A DNA stretch of 64,000 nt. Origin: Croceitalea dokdonensis DOKDO 023. Its GTDB lineage: Bacteria; Bacteroidota; Bacteroidia; Flavobacteriales; Flavobacteriaceae. The notes under the pieces are model-generated. The model ran no database searches, had not been told where the DNA came from, and saw nothing but the letters and a program-made list of their open reading frames with translations. The DNA lies in the NCBI RefSeq assembly GCF_001306415.1, contig NZ_LDJX01000006.1, positions 1 through 64,000 on the forward strand, written 5' to 3'. The position numbers and the translations under genes are program-made. The first letter of the stretch is position 1, and each line of letters starts with the position of its first letter. Below are positions 45,669 through 55,538 of this stretch, piece by piece.

Positions 45669-47081
45669 CTATAATTCGGCTTGAAAAGAATCGTGATCAT
45701 TGTGCCGTAAACCAAAGAATATTTGGGAAAGGATATTCACCTCTGGGTTTCTCCCGCTAACCGTACCTTCTATCCGAATATTATTTTCTTGTGGTTGCCA
45801 TGCATGAATATCCATGTTGTCCAATAAAGAAAACAGTGGTTGCGTTTGTGGTATGGCCAAATCTTCCTGTAAATTTTTAAAATTGGCCCGTATTTGAAAA
45901 AAATAAGAACTTCTCTTGGTTCCCATGTCCTGCGCTTGATGATCCGTACTTATATCCACATGGCCCTCATACTCACGGACCTGTAATTGGTACAATGGAA
46001 AAGGGGTGAAAATTTGTTCTGCGGTCAAGGTCTGGGTACGGTCCAAATACGCCAATACCCCTTTTGCCCTGGTCTGTGCCCGTATATGGACGCGGGGCAC
46101 TTGGTTTTGGGTTTCTGTCTTCTGGGGTACTTTTTCAAAATTATCGTTGTAAGCATAGGTGATGACGGTATCCGTTTGCAGGACCCTGCCTTTGATGGCC
46201 ATACTTATAGCACCGTTCAACGGATTTGCAATGGAATCCCAACTTAAGTTATTTTTGGCAAAAAATGAGGCAGGGCTTAAACGCTTTGCCAACCCCTTTC
46301 TTTCTTTTTCACTTAAAAACTTTTGGTGGTAATGAACGTTAAAGGACGCCTTATCAAATTCTGGAATTAAAGCTTCAGTGGGAAAGGAGGTATCCGTGGT
46401 ATGGCTGCCGACAACTACTGCCCTCCCGTCTACAAAACGAATGGACGTTGCGCCTGTGCTATCTACAAAGACCAAATGACCCTCCGTTTCTTTTGCCTTT
46501 TCCAGTAGTCCTTCATTAGTATCAACACTAAATTTTCCTTGGGTTAAAAGCTCCTCAAAAACGTGTGCCACCTGTTCCATAACCAAGGCCGGACCAACGG
46601 CCACTATGAGTTTTTCCCCGTTCCATCCCAAAAGCGATCTACTGGAGTTTTCTTTTGCCATAGTAAAGGATGCTTTAGTCTTAACCAAGGAAATCCTTTC
46701 TTTAAACCTTTGTTGCAAATAGTCCTCAAAGGCACTTTTATCCTGAATGGTTAAGGTGGTGAACCAGGTGTTAGCAATGTCCGGTAACGAAAACAACAAC
46801 AGATTGTGTGGAGTAAGTGCTACACCCATTTCCCTGTCAATAGTTTCATTCTCCGTGGTGGTCTTACGTCTTTTACTGTTTTTTAAGTAATAGTTTGGGG
46901 CCGTAAGGGCATCCAAGGCCAGGGTTTCGGCAATATCTTGCAGGCCAATTTTAAGAATAGCGTCCGCATCTTGGTGCACAACGCCCTTTACCGATGCCGT
47001 ATGTTGATAGGTGGCATAAGCATAATACCCCAATGCCACCGCTACTACCAAGAAAAAAACAATTTTAAGGGCTTTTTTCAT
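45669..47081 (-). CDS. Membrane-anchored periplasmic protein, unknown
   Basis: A 470-residue protein with one N-terminal anchor (MKKALKIVFFLVVAVALGYY) and a large soluble, presumably periplasmic part. Features seen: a basic KNSKRRKTTTE stretch near 68-78, a glutamine-rich region near 315-330, and a C-terminal ending RIEGTVSGRNPEVNILSQIF. I do not recognise a domain with confidence; the general look and its tight linkage (2-base gap) to the DUF4836-like gene suggest a related or partner protein. No catalytic motif is evident. Confidence 0.68.
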   Translation of the reverse strand: MKKALKIVFFLVVAVALGYYAYATYQHTASVKGVVHQDADAILKIGLQDIAETLALDALTAPNYYLKNSKRRKTTTENETIDREMGVALTPHNLLLFSLPDIANTWFTTLTIQDKSAFEDYLQQRFKERISLVKTKASFTMAKENSSRSLLGWNGEKLIVAVGPALVMEQVAHVFEELLTQGKFSVDTNEGLLEKAKETEGHLVFVDSTGATSIRFVDGRAVVVGSHTTDTSFPTEALIPEFDKASFNVHYHQKFLSEKERKGLAKRLSPASFFAKNNLSWDSIANPLNGAISMAIKGRVLQTDTVITYAYNDNFEKVPQKTETQNQVPRVHIRAQTRAKGVLAYLDRTQTLTAEQIFTPFPLYQLQVREYEGHVDISTDHQAQDMGTKRSSYFFQIRANFKNLQEDLAIPQTQPLFSLLDNMDIHAWQPQENNIRIEGTVSGRNPEVNILSQIFFGLRHNDHDSFQAEL

Positions 47082-47083
47082 GC

Positions 47084-48952
47084 TTAGTCCATCAGCTGTT
47101 CGATCATGTTTAAAAAGTACTGCAAGCTATTCTTGTGACCCTCCACTGGCGTTTTTAAGACCATTTCACCAGACATGCGGTTGCCTTTGATCTTAGAAAA
47201 ATTGATGCGCATATCCTTAGTGTTCTTGGTCAAAAACTCCAAGTTTCCCTGTAGCTCCCTTGGGAAAGCCTCTGTTGGGATTTCACTGATGATATTTTTG
47301 CCGTTTACATAAAGGCTCATGGCATTTTTACCCATATCCTTTTTTAATTGGGGAGACGATTTGGAAATATAGGTGCCTTGCCTTATCTGGGTTAAATGTA
47401 CTTTGGAACTTCCAAAAAACACGGTGTTGTCATGGTACATGGCATAAATATCAAAAGGAGTGGAACTGGAGCCGGGAATGGAATAAATACCGTTCTGGTG
47501 GGTGACTTTACCCTCTTGTACCCCAATTTTCATAAAATTATGGAACATTTTTACCTCATCGGAAGTAAATAGGAATAAGAAATCCGGGACGGTTTCGGTC
47601 TTAGTCTTGGTAACCTCCTTATAATTGTAGTCCTCATCGTATTCATAATCAGTATACGTGACCTCTTTTTCCCTTAAATCTGTCAACAATAACAACATAT
47701 CCCCTCTAAGGATTTTTGCTGCACCCTCTTCATCAATCAACAAAGAAAACAATCGGGAAACAGATGTTACCGCTGCTGAAATGGTTTCCGCATTAGTGTC
47801 ACCAGTATTGGGAACATTGGAAAACATACGTTCCATTAATGTAGGATAAGCCTCCAAAATGCCTTGGGTACTTAAGTTTATGCTCATATAACCCAAAAGC
47901 CTATCTTCATTAAAGTAGTTTAGGAAGTTTTTGTTAAACTTGCCATCATACATGGGCTTATAAGTTTTGGCCATAAGATCGTTCATGATATAGTCCAAAT
48001 CTAGGACCGCCTGGTCTTTTTCAAAATTAAGCCTAGCCGTAATGGCCATATCGCTATAAAGTTCCTCTAGGTTTAAATACTCGTAGGGGTTGGATGGCCC
48101 CATTAAACTTGCTGGGAGTGCATTCTTATAGATTTCGGAAAAATCGTTCATCCAAACCATCATTTCATCTTTGCCCTTACCAAGGCTCTTTTTGTAGGCG
48201 GGATTCTGTAAAATGTTGGTTGCCGATGTCTCGGTAAGCACTTTCTTGGCATAGGCAATGGTGGATTCCTTTAAGGCGCGTTTGGCCTCTTTTCTTTTGG
48301 CCCTGCGTTCTTGGCCTCTTTTTTCCCGGGCCTCTTGTTCTTTTTTATAGGCGTCGGACTCGTAATAATTTTCAGGTGCTACGGCCTCCTCGGCCACGCC
48401 TTCCGCTCCCTTGCCCGTTGGGCTATTTTCTACAGCGGGTGGGATATAAGGCTCATAGTCATAAAAGCCATAATCATCATACGGTTCCTTGTTTTGGTCG
48501 CTTGGAATTACGACCACGGCATTGGTGCTGTCCCACATCAACACAACATCATCATAATCTTCTTGAAGGTAGGAAATATTGCCTTCCGTGATAATCCTGT
48601 CCCGTTCCCTCCGCATCAAAGTATTGATGCTGGAAGTATTTGTAAAAGGAATTAAAAACACATTGTAAAAAACGCCTTTTTTGGTCTCCAAATAATAGTA
48701 AAAGTTCTTGGTTAAATCTAGGTTTAAATCCCAAATAGCGGCAAACTCCCCTTTGGTATCCCTCTTAAGCTCGTCTCCCATAATGGTACCGATCTTACTG
48801 TTGGAGAACTCTTCCAAGGACATCAGATCCAATACGTTTTCACCTTTTATGGTGACCACGACCTGGGCGTTACTTGGTATCTTTTTAGCTAAATCTTGGG
48901 CGTGCATGGCCAGACCTGCACAACAGATAAACAGTAGTCTTAGTATTTTCAT
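47084..48952 (-). CDS. DUF4836-like exported protein
   Basis: A 622-residue exported protein. I start at the Met giving signal peptide MKILRLLFICCAGLAMHA (codon at 48952); the frame extends 24 residues further upstream, overlapping the preceding gene. The opening DLAKKIPSNAQVVVTIKGEN matches the DUF4836 theme of Bacteroidota. An insertion near 195-245 is very rich in Glu, Lys and Arg (EKRGQERRAKRKEAKRA) and may be a disordered or helical spacer. Its function is unknown; a secreted or periplasmic structural role is a guess. Confidence 0.75.
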   Translation of the reverse strand: MKILRLLFICCAGLAMHAQDLAKKIPSNAQVVVTIKGENVLDLMSLEEFSNSKIGTIMGDELKRDTKGEFAAIWDLNLDLTKNFYYYLETKKGVFYNVFLIPFTNTSSINTLMRRERDRIITEGNISYLQEDYDDVVLMWDSTNAVVVIPSDQNKEPYDDYGFYDYEPYIPPAVENSPTGKGAEGVAEEAVAPENYYESDAYKKEQEAREKRGQERRAKRKEAKRALKESTIAYAKKVLTETSATNILQNPAYKKSLGKGKDEMMVWMNDFSEIYKNALPASLMGPSNPYEYLNLEELYSDMAITARLNFEKDQAVLDLDYIMNDLMAKTYKPMYDGKFNKNFLNYFNEDRLLGYMSINLSTQGILEAYPTLMERMFSNVPNTGDTNAETISAAVTSVSRLFSLLIDEEGAAKILRGDMLLLLTDLREKEVTYTDYEYDEDYNYKEVTKTKTETVPDFLFLFTSDEVKMFHNFMKIGVQEGKVTHQNGIYSIPGSSSTPFDIYAMYHDNTVFFGSSKVHLTQIRQGTYISKSSPQLKKDMGKNAMSLYVNGKNIISEIPTEAFPRELQGNLEFLTKNTKDMRINFSKIKGNRMSGEMVLKTPVEGHKNSLQYFLNMIEQLMD

Positions 48953-48959
48953 AACTATT

Positions 48960-49649
48960 TTAATTGGATAATTGTATGGTATTCTGTATCGTTTTTTCCC
49001 CTTTGATAAAGGACATGGCATCAATTTTTAGCATTACCGCCTTCTTTGATGGAGCCACCCTGGAAAGGGTATTGGATACTGATTGTACCTTTTGGTCATT
49101 AAACCTGTAAATGGCGATAAAAGCAGCATCTTCAAAAACTTTTTTGTTCTCGTTTTCCAAATAATCAAAGGATTTTTTTATGCTTGGGTCATACGTAAAC
49201 CTTCTTTCAAAAATTTTTGAATTGGGCAAGTAGCCAAAATTTTTGGTGTTGAACTTGGTCTTTCCCTTTTGATTTTGCTTGCTAATGAGTTCTGCCGTAA
49301 TACCATTAAGGCTTTCAATATCCTTAAAATCACAAGAAATGGAAAATATGTAATTGTCAAAATCCTTGGTAGTCTTGATATTACTTATACCGTTAGACTT
49401 TTTTAAATGGGCCACCGCATCGTTCAGCGCTAAATCAATATCATCCCTAGAGGGTATTTTATAGCCATTGACACTATCCAACAACATGATGGATGCCAAC
49501 TTGGTCTTGCTCTTGCTCATATTCACCGTTAACACCATACTGCCACTTCCATCTTTGTTAAGGTTAACCTCTTCCAAAACATCAAAACAACTGCTGGTGA
49601 GCAATAGCAATAGGGCCAAACTACAGGTGGCTATGGGTTTTTTGGGCAT
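48960..49649 (-). CDS. Predicted lipoprotein, unknown function
   Basis: A 229-residue protein with a clear lipobox, LLLLTSSC (Cys21), so it is likely membrane-anchored by lipid in the periplasm or outer membrane. The mature start FDVLEEVNLNKDGSGSMVLTVN is a strand pattern also seen in other Bacteroidota lipoproteins of unknown role. It is the first gene of the four-gene minus-strand operon (gaps of 7, 2 and 15 bases) that also holds the DUF4836-like protein. Confidence 0.75.
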   Translation of the reverse strand: MPKKPIATCSLALLLLLTSSCFDVLEEVNLNKDGSGSMVLTVNMSKSKTKLASIMLLDSVNGYKIPSRDDIDLALNDAVAHLKKSNGISNIKTTKDFDNYIFSISCDFKDIESLNGITAELISKQNQKGKTKFNTKNFGYLPNSKIFERRFTYDPSIKKSFDYLENENKKVFEDAAFIAIYRFNDQKVQSVSNTLSRVAPSKKAVMLKIDAMSFIKGEKTIQNTIQLSN

Positions 49650-49787
49650 ATGTAGTATTTTGTGTCAATTACATAACCTCATATCGGGCTTAAAATTGTC
49701 TTTTTTAATACGATTCAAAATTATTTGTTTTTGTTTCTGTTTTTCTACCTGAAAACCGTGATTTATTTTTTTAAACCCGTGGCCCAT

Positions 49788-49811
49788 AAAAAAAGCCCCT
49801 AGGTAGGGGCT
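49788..49811 (-). terminator. Intrinsic terminator of the acc operon
   Basis: AGCCCCTA (49794-49801) pairs with TAGGGGCT (49804-49811), and on the minus strand seven U residues follow (complement of 49788-49794). It lies 5 bases beyond the accC stop. Confidence 0.9.
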
Positions 49812-49815
49812 CGTT

Positions 49816-51171
49816 TTATTCGTCTTTATACTTCTCATCCATGACAAAATCTTCCATGAATTTTGTGGTATAGTTGCCCGCAAGGTAATCTGGATGATCC
49901 ATAAGCTGCCTATGAAAGGGGATGGTAGTCTTAACACCTTCTATGATAAACTCATTTAAGGCCCTCCGCATTTTGTTGATGGCCTCTTCCCTGGTTTGGG
50001 CAGTGGTGATCAACTTGGCAATCATGGAATCATAATTTGGCGGAATGGAGTACCCACTGTACACATGGGTGTCCATTCTTACCCCATGACCGCCAGGCAT
50101 ATGTAATGTGGTAATTTTTCCCGGGGATGGTCTAAAGCCGCTATACGGGTCTTCAGCATTGATCCTACACTCAATGGAATGTAGTTTAGGAAAATAGTTC
50201 TTCCCAGAAATTGGGACTCCAGCGGCAACAAGTATCTGTTCACGTATTAGGTCATAGTCTACCACTTGTTCCGTGATGGGGTGCTCTACCTGTATCCTGG
50301 TATTCATTTCCATAAAGTAGAAATTCCTGTGCTTGTCCACTAAAAACTCTACCGTTCCCGCTCCCTCATATTTGATGTATTCTGCCGCTTTAACAGCCGC
50401 CGCGCCCATTTCTTCCCTTAATTTGTCTGTCATAAAGGGTGATGGGGTTTCCTCCGTCAATTTTTGGTGGCGGCGTTGTACGGAGCAATCCCGTTCCGAT
50501 AAATGGCAGGCTTTTCCAAACTGGTCTCCCACAATCTGGATTTCTATGTGTCTGGGCTCTTCTATGAGTTTTTCCATATACATGCCACCATTGCCAAAAG
50601 CGGCCGTAGCTTCCTGCACCGCGCTTTCAAACAGTTCCTGCATATCATTTTCACTCCACACGGCGCGCATTCCCTTTCCGCCTCCACTGGCCGTTGCCTT
50701 TATCATGACGGGATAGCCCATTTTCTTGGCCGTTTTCTTGGCGTCTGCCACATCTTTTAATAGACCGTCTGAACCAGGTACGCAAGGTACCCCAGCTTTC
50801 TTCATGGTTTCCTTGGCGGTGGCCTTGTCTCCCATACGGTCTATCTGTTCCCCAGATGCTCCAATAAATTTTATCTGGTGCTCTGCGCAGATTTTGGAAA
50901 ACTTAGAATTCTCCGAAAGGAACCCATAACCGGGATGGATGGCGTCCGCATTGGTAATTTCCGCGGCGGCGATAATATTGGGTATTTTCAAATAGGATTC
51001 ACTACTGGGTGCTGGGCCAATACACACGGCTTCATCTGCAAAGCGCACATGAAGGCTTTCCTCGTCGGCCTTGCTATACACGGCAACCGTTTTTATTCCC
51101 ATTTCCCTACAGGTACGAATGACCCTTAACGCGATTTCGCCCCTGTTTGCAATTAGTATTTTTTTGAACAT
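49816..51171 (-). CDS. accC: Acetyl-CoA carboxylase, biotin carboxylase subunit
   Basis: A 451-residue ATP-grasp enzyme that carboxylates biotin on AccB using bicarbonate and ATP, the first half-reaction of malonyl-CoA synthesis. It opens [19 protein letters not shown], has the glycine-rich lid [12 protein letters not shown] (about 159-170), the catalytic region [16 protein letters not shown] (about 288-303) and normal family length. It follows accB by 86 bases and is the last gene before the terminator. Confidence 0.97.
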   Translation of the reverse strand: MFKKILIANRGEIALRVIRTCREMGIKTVAVYSKADEESLHVRFADEAVCIGPAPSSESYLKIPNIIAAAEITNADAIHPGYGFLSENSKFSKICAEHQIKFIGASGEQIDRMGDKATAKETMKKAGVPCVPGSDGLLKDVADAKKTAKKMGYPVMIKATASGGGKGMRAVWSENDMQELFESAVQEATAAFGNGGMYMEKLIEEPRHIEIQIVGDQFGKACHLSERDCSVQRRHQKLTEETPSPFMTDKLREEMGAAAVKAAEYIKYEGAGTVEFLVDKHRNFYFMEMNTRIQVEHPITEQVVDYDLIREQILVAAGVPISGKNYFPKLHSIECRINAEDPYSGFRPSPGKITTLHMPGGHGVRMDTHVYSGYSIPPNYDSMIAKLITTAQTREEAINKMRRALNEFIIEGVKTTIPFHRQLMDHPDYLAGNYTTKFMEDFVMDEKYKDE

Positions 51172-51257
51172 TGTACCTAGGTTTACAACTCAAATTCCAA
51201 GTGCCACATTCCAACTTGCTTTTTTTGGATGCTGGGATTTGAATTATTGAAGTTTAA

Positions 51258-51740
51258 TTAGGATGGGTCTACCAAGAATAAAGGTTGGTCAAATTCAACC
51301 GGTGAGGAATCGTCTGCCAGAATTTTTACAATTTTACCCGATACTTCAGATTCAATATCATTGAATAGCTTCATGGCTTCAATGACACAAAGTACGTCCC
51401 CAGTATTGATTTCCTGGCCTACCTCCACAAAGGCAGGTTTATCCGGTGCTGGTTTGCGGTAAAACGTACCTATGATAGGGGATTTTATGGTAATGTATTT
51501 TGCGTTGTCCTCCGCCGCTGTGGCAGGTGTTGCCGGTGCAACAGGCTCTGCTGCTGGTGCGGGAGCTTGGGCCATTGGCGCTGATGCCATTGGGATTTGC
51601 TGTACGATGGTGGTTTCAGGGTTTGGGGATGAGCTACCTGTACGAATCGTAATCTTGATATCTTCCATCTCCAACTTTACCTCACTTGCCCCGGACTTGG
51701 CCACAAATTTTATCAAGCTTTGTATTTCCTTAATATCCAT
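51258..51740 (-). CDS. accB: Acetyl-CoA carboxylase, biotin carboxyl carrier protein
   Basis: A 160-residue carrier. The N-terminal part MDIKEIQSLIKFVAKSGASE is typical; a flexible Ala/Pro-rich linker spans about 50-76, and the C-terminal biotinyl domain carries CVIEAMKLFNDIE with the modified Lys124. It shuttles carboxybiotin between AccC and the carboxyltransferase (not in this window). Gene order fabH-accB-accC is the usual one in this phylum. Confidence 0.97.
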   Translation of the reverse strand: MDIKEIQSLIKFVAKSGASEVKLEMEDIKITIRTGSSSPNPETTIVQQIPMASAPMAQAPAPAAEPVAPATPATAAEDNAKYITIKSPIIGTFYRKPAPDKPAFVEVGQEINTGDVLCVIEAMKLFNDIESEVSGKIVKILADDSSPVEFDQPLFLVDPS

Positions 51741-51763
51741 TGAATCTGATTTAGTTTTGTTAG

Positions 51764-52759
51764 TTAAGAGTTATAGGCCCATTTTAAATAAATGGAACCC
51801 CAGGTAAAGCCACCACCAAAGGCAGCAAATACTAGGTTATCACCTTTTTTGAGCTGTTTTTCGTAATCAAACAATAATAACGGTAAGGTTGCGGAAGTGG
51901 TGTTTCCGTACCTATGGATGTTCATCATTACTTTATCATCCTCCACGCCCATGCGCTTGGCCGTGGCGTCTATGATGCGTTTGTTGGCTTGGTGCGGTAC
52001 CAACCACTGCACATCATCATGGCTTAGGTTGTTGCGCTCCATAATCTTACCGGAAACATCTGCCATGTTGGACACTGCAAACTTAAACACGGATTTACCA
52101 TCTTGGTATACATAATGCTGGTTGTTCCTTACGGTCTCCTCCGTAGCGGGCAAAATAGAGCCCCCAGCATCCATTTTTAAAAAGTTTCTCCCAACCCCAT
52201 CTGATCGCAGATACTCATCCTGGAATCCAAGTCCCTCATGATTGGGCTCAAACAAGGCTGCGCCCGCGCCATCACCAAAAATGATGCAAGTGGCCCTGTC
52301 CGTGTAATCAATGATGGAAGACATTTTGTCCGCACCGATGAGCAATACTTTTTGATACCGCCCAGACTCTATGTAACTAGAGGCCGTGGACATGCCATAT
52401 AGAAAGCTGGAACAGGCCGCGGACAGGTCATAAGAAAAAGCATTGATCGCACCAATTTCCGAAGCGACATAGGCAGCGGTAGACGCCACTAACATATCTG
52501 GGGTAGCCGTGGCCACTAACACCAAGTCTATATCCTCAACATTAATCTTGCTTTTTGAAATAAGGTCCTCAGCCGCTTTTATCGCCAAAAATGAAGTGCC
52601 TTTGCCCTCTTCTTTCAAAATCCTACGTTCTTTGATTCCTGTTCTGGTGGTAATCCATTCGTCATTGGTCTCCACCATGGTTTCCAACAGTTGATTGGTG
52701 AGCACATAATCTGGAAGATAGCCTCCCACAGCGGTAATTGCTGCTGTTGTTTTATTCAT
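51764..52759 (-). CDS. fabH: 3-oxoacyl-ACP synthase III
   Basis: A 331-residue condensing enzyme that starts fatty-acid synthesis by joining acetyl-CoA (or a branched acyl-CoA) with malonyl-ACP. I start at ATG 52759 (MNKTTAAITAVGGYLP); the open frame goes further upstream but with non-family sequence. Catalytic Cys116 sits in DLSAACSSFLYG, the His in WLVPHQANKRI (near 257) and the Asn in RYGNTTSATLP (near 287). It lies 23 bases upstream of accB. A TTG-N22-TACTTTTC sequence upstream could be its promoter. Confidence 0.96.
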   Translation of the reverse strand: MNKTTAAITAVGGYLPDYVLTNQLLETMVETNDEWITTRTGIKERRILKEEGKGTSFLAIKAAEDLISKSKINVEDIDLVLVATATPDMLVASTAAYVASEIGAINAFSYDLSAACSSFLYGMSTASSYIESGRYQKVLLIGADKMSSIIDYTDRATCIIFGDGAGAALFEPNHEGLGFQDEYLRSDGVGRNFLKMDAGGSILPATEETVRNNQHYVYQDGKSVFKFAVSNMADVSGKIMERNNLSHDDVQWLVPHQANKRIIDATAKRMGVEDDKVMMNIHRYGNTTSATLPLLLFDYEKQLKKGDNLVFAAFGGGFTWGSIYLKWAYNS

Positions 52760-52875
52760 TAGAAAGTGCGTTTTTGTTGAAAAAAGCTTTAAAATGACCT
52801 CAAAAGTGAGGAAAAGTAGTGATTTTTTGCGACTTTGAGGCAAAAAACACCTTTTCCAGTTACAAAGGATGGCAT

Positions 52876-52907
52876 AAAAAAACTCCCGTTCCAAATGAAA
52901 CGGGAGT
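52876..52907 (-). terminator. Intrinsic terminator after rpmF
   Basis: ACTCCCGTT (52882-52890) pairs with AACGGGAGT (52899-52907); on the minus strand seven U residues follow (complement of 52876-52882). It separates yceD-rpmF from fabH, so the cluster is not one simple operon. Confidence 0.88.
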
Positions 52908-52929
52908 AGTTATGACAATTTTACGACCT

Positions 52930-53130
52930 TTAGGCCGCAGTCTCTTCATCAGTGGCATCAACAAGTACTTGGCCTCTGTAATACAATTTGCCCTCATGCC
53001 AGTGCGCCCTATGGTACAAATGCATTTCTCCAGTAGTGGAATCTTTGCCAAGGGTAGGGGCCACCGCTTTATAGTGCGTGCGCCTTTTATCTCTTCTTGT
53101 TTTTGATATTTTTCTTTTAGGATGTGCCAT
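52930..53130 (-). CDS. rpmF: 50S ribosomal protein L32
   Basis: A 66-residue basic protein beginning [20 protein letters not shown], the conserved L32 opening, with [20 protein letters not shown] in the second half. The zinc-binding cysteines of some L32 forms are absent (His appears instead), as in the zinc-independent type. The start is 6 bases after the yceD stop, the usual yceD-rpmF pair. Confidence 0.96.
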   Translation of the reverse strand: MAHPKRKISKTRRDKRRTHYKAVAPTLGKDSTTGEMHLYHRAHWHEGKLYYRGQVLVDATDEETAA

Positions 53131-53136
53131 TGTTCC

Positions 53137-53670
53137 TTATTTATCCGTTAATAATTTCTTTAAACCATCCCACCGGGGATCTGTATTTTCTTTGTTGCTT
53201 CTTGTTTCCTTTGGTTGTAGCTCCTCTAACTTATCTAAGGCCTCTGATTGCAAAGTGCCATCTTCAACCCCTGGGTGCACCCGTTTCTGGGGCACTGCCA
53301 AGACCAGCATTTCATAGATATATTGCGCTATGTTCACTTGGTGTTCCCCGTGGGGCAGGATCAGGATTTCATCATTATCATCATTAAATTCCGCTCCAAA
53401 CTTTATGACCAATTGCAAAGCCCCGTCTACCTCTTGTTGGTAAGGCTCATTGGTAACATCACAATTAACGTTTACCGTTCCTGTTGCCGTTAAATCTAGC
53501 TCCATCATGGTGCTTGTCTTATTTAAACCCGCCAGCACCTGAATGTCCGCTTCGTTAAACTCGTCATAACCAAAATCATCAAAGAACGTATTGTCTACAT
53601 CGTACTCAAACTCATGTTTTCCCATCTTCAATCCTGAAAAAGGAATAACAAACTGCTTCAACTTCTTCAT
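53137..53670 (-). CDS. YceD/DUF177 family protein
   Basis: A 177-residue acidic protein. The family signature for this group appears as VNCDVTNEPYQQEVDGALQL (about 82-101), with one of the usual cysteines visible. YceD/DUF177 proteins are linked to 23S rRNA or L32-related ribosome assembly in bacteria and plants; the mechanism is not fully known. A clear -33/-7 promoter lies about 42 bases upstream of its ATG and would drive it together with rpmF. Confidence 0.85.
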   Translation of the reverse strand: MKKLKQFVIPFSGLKMGKHEFEYDVDNTFFDDFGYDEFNEADIQVLAGLNKTSTMMELDLTATGTVNVNCDVTNEPYQQEVDGALQLVIKFGAEFNDDNDEILILPHGEHQVNIAQYIYEMLVLAVPQKRVHPGVEDGTLQSEALDKLEELQPKETRSNKENTDPRWDGLKKLLTDK

Positions 53671-53711
53671 TTTTGCACTTAAGGTTTGTGTACCAGCCTT
53701 TAAGGCGGGTG

Positions 53712-53741
53712 CAAAGATACTATTTATTTGTAAAAGCCCAA
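53712..53741 (-). promoter_or_regulatory. Bacteroidota-type -33/-7 promoter of yceD-rpmF
   Basis: On the minus strand TTG (complement of 53739-53741), a 19-base spacer and TATCTTTG (complement of 53712-53719) match the Bacteroidota vegetative consensus TTG-N19-TAnnTTTG perfectly. The predicted start near 53705 leaves a leader of about 35 bases before the yceD ATG. Confidence 0.85.
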
Positions 53742-53776
53742 TTGTTTATAAAAAATAAACAACTTTTTAGGGCGGG

Positions 53777-54832
53777 CTATTTTCTTTGCTTTTGTTTTTT
53801 GAGTGGATTTTTGGTGAGTTCCTTATGCTCCTCACGGTTTCTATAAATCTGTATGGCGGCAAAAACAGCTTCTTTAAACGATCTGGGGTCTGCCTTTCCC
53901 TGCCCTGCAATCTCATAGGCCGTTCCATGGTCCGGTGATGTTCTTACCTTGCTCAGGCCTGCGGTATAATTCACCCCCTGTCCAAAAGATAAGGTCTTAA
54001 ACGGTATAAGTCCTTGATCATGATAAGCAGCCAATATGGCATCAAAATTCTGATGGGTGTTGCTACCAAAAAAGCTATCGGCAGAATAGGGCCCGTACAC
54101 CAAATTTCCTTGGTCAAAAAGTTGTGCTATGGCCGGTTTTAAAATCTTATCGTCCTCTTGTCCAATAGTTCCGTTATCGCCACTATGTGGGTTAATGCCC
54201 AACATGGCAATTTTTGGCTTTCGCAAGCCAAAGTCTACCTTTAAGGAATTCATCATAGTCATAATTTTGTCTTTGACCAATTTAGTGGTAATGGCATTTG
54301 CCACATCTTTAACCGCAATATGATCGGTCAATAAACCAATGCGCAAGGAATTGCTCACCATGAACATTAAGCTTTCCCCTTCCAGTTCTTGCGCTAAAAA
54401 ATCCGTGTGGCCTGGAAAATTAAAATCTGCTGCCTGAATATTGTTTTTGTTAATGGGCGCTGTTACCAAAACATCAATATCCCCTGCTTTTAAAGAGCCT
54501 ACTGCCGCCCTTAATGATCTAATGGCATACGTTCCACCTTCTTCCGTGGCCTGCCCAAACTCGCTTTTTGGGGTTTCTTTCCAAATATTGACAACATTTA
54601 TTTTTCCATCAATGGCCTTTGCGGCATGTGGAACCCCATTAAAGGATATTTGGATTCCCAAGGTTTGTTTTTGATGCGAAATGGTTTTGTTTGATGCAAA
54701 AATTACCGGGGTGCAAAAATCCAACATGCGGTTATCCTCAAAGGTTTTTAGCGCAACCTCACAACCAATTCCGTTTAAATCCCCAACGGAAATGCCCAAC
54801 CGTATTTTTCCTGCGTCTTGTTTAGAATCCAT
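53777..54832 (-). CDS. pdxA: 4-hydroxythreonine-4-phosphate dehydrogenase
   Basis: A 351-residue NAD(P)-dependent enzyme of vitamin B6 synthesis that oxidises and decarboxylates 4-phosphohydroxy-L-threonine to 3-amino-2-oxopropyl phosphate. I start at ATG 54832 (MDSKQDAGKIRLGISVGDLN); an in-frame ATG nine codons upstream is less likely. Family motifs: GISVGDLNGIGCEV, VTAPINKNNIQAADFNFPGH with metal-binding His, GINPHSGDNGTIGQED, AAYHDQGLIPFK and VRTSPDHGTAYEIAG. It diverges from ribE across 49 bases. Confidence 0.95.
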   Translation of the reverse strand: MDSKQDAGKIRLGISVGDLNGIGCEVALKTFEDNRMLDFCTPVIFASNKTISHQKQTLGIQISFNGVPHAAKAIDGKINVVNIWKETPKSEFGQATEEGGTYAIRSLRAAVGSLKAGDIDVLVTAPINKNNIQAADFNFPGHTDFLAQELEGESLMFMVSNSLRIGLLTDHIAVKDVANAITTKLVKDKIMTMMNSLKVDFGLRKPKIAMLGINPHSGDNGTIGQEDDKILKPAIAQLFDQGNLVYGPYSADSFFGSNTHQNFDAILAAYHDQGLIPFKTLSFGQGVNYTAGLSKVRTSPDHGTAYEIAGQGKADPRSFKEAVFAAIQIYRNREEHKELTKNPLKKQKQRK

Positions 54833-54881
54833 ATTTGAATACCTACTTTTACATTGCAAATCTAGCTAAATTAAAAAAGAG

Positions 54882-55472
54882 ATGTTTACAGGTATTATAG
54901 AGACCTTGGGCAAGGTGGTGGCCTTGGAAAAGGAAGGTGAAAACCTTCATATTAGCGTACAGTCGGCTATTACGCCGGAACTAAAAATAGACCAAAGCGT
55001 TGCCCATAATGGGGTTTGCCTTACCGTGGTGGCGATTAAGGACCAAGTATATACCGTGACCGCCATCCAAGAAACTTTGGACAAAACAAGTTTAGGCACG
55101 CTAAAAACGGGGGATGTGGTTAATCTAGAGCGCGCTATGGTGTTAGGGGCCAGATTGGATGGGCATATTGTCCAAGGGCATGTGGATCAAACCGCGACCT
55201 GTACCCGTATTTCTGAAAAAGATGGCAGCTGGTTTTTTGGGTTTGAATACGATGACTCCCTACACAATGTGACCATTGAAAAAGGATCGATCACCATAGA
55301 TGGGACAAGCCTCACCGTTGTGGATTCCAAACCAAATGCCTTTTCCGTGGCCATTATACCCTATACCTATGAAAACACCCGCTTTAACTCATATACCCTT
55401 GGGAGCAAGGTAAATTTGGAGTTCGATGTCATTGGAAAGTACGTGGCAAGGCTATTGGAAAAAAGGCTTTAG
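54882..55472 (+). CDS. ribE: Riboflavin synthase, alpha subunit
   Basis: A 196-residue enzyme that dismutates two lumazine molecules into riboflavin. It opens MFTGIIETLGKV, and the two internal lumazine-binding repeats are visible: VAHNGVCLTVV (about 40-50) and IDGTSLTVVDS (about 139-149). The ARLDGHIVQGHVDQ segment (about 91-104) is characteristic. No FMN riboswitch lies upstream; the spacer to pdxA is too short. Gene name follows one common usage; elsewhere it is called ribC. Confidence 0.95.
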   Translation: MFTGIIETLGKVVALEKEGENLHISVQSAITPELKIDQSVAHNGVCLTVVAIKDQVYTVTAIQETLDKTSLGTLKTGDVVNLERAMVLGARLDGHIVQGHVDQTATCTRISEKDGSWFFGFEYDDSLHNVTIEKGSITIDGTSLTVVDSKPNAFSVAIIPYTYENTRFNSYTLGSKVNLEFDVIGKYVARLLEKRL

Positions 55473-55538
55473 GGTTGGGATGGGATGATAACAACAAAAA
55501 AAACCTTGACGGTTAAGGGCGATTTTGAAAAGCGAACA

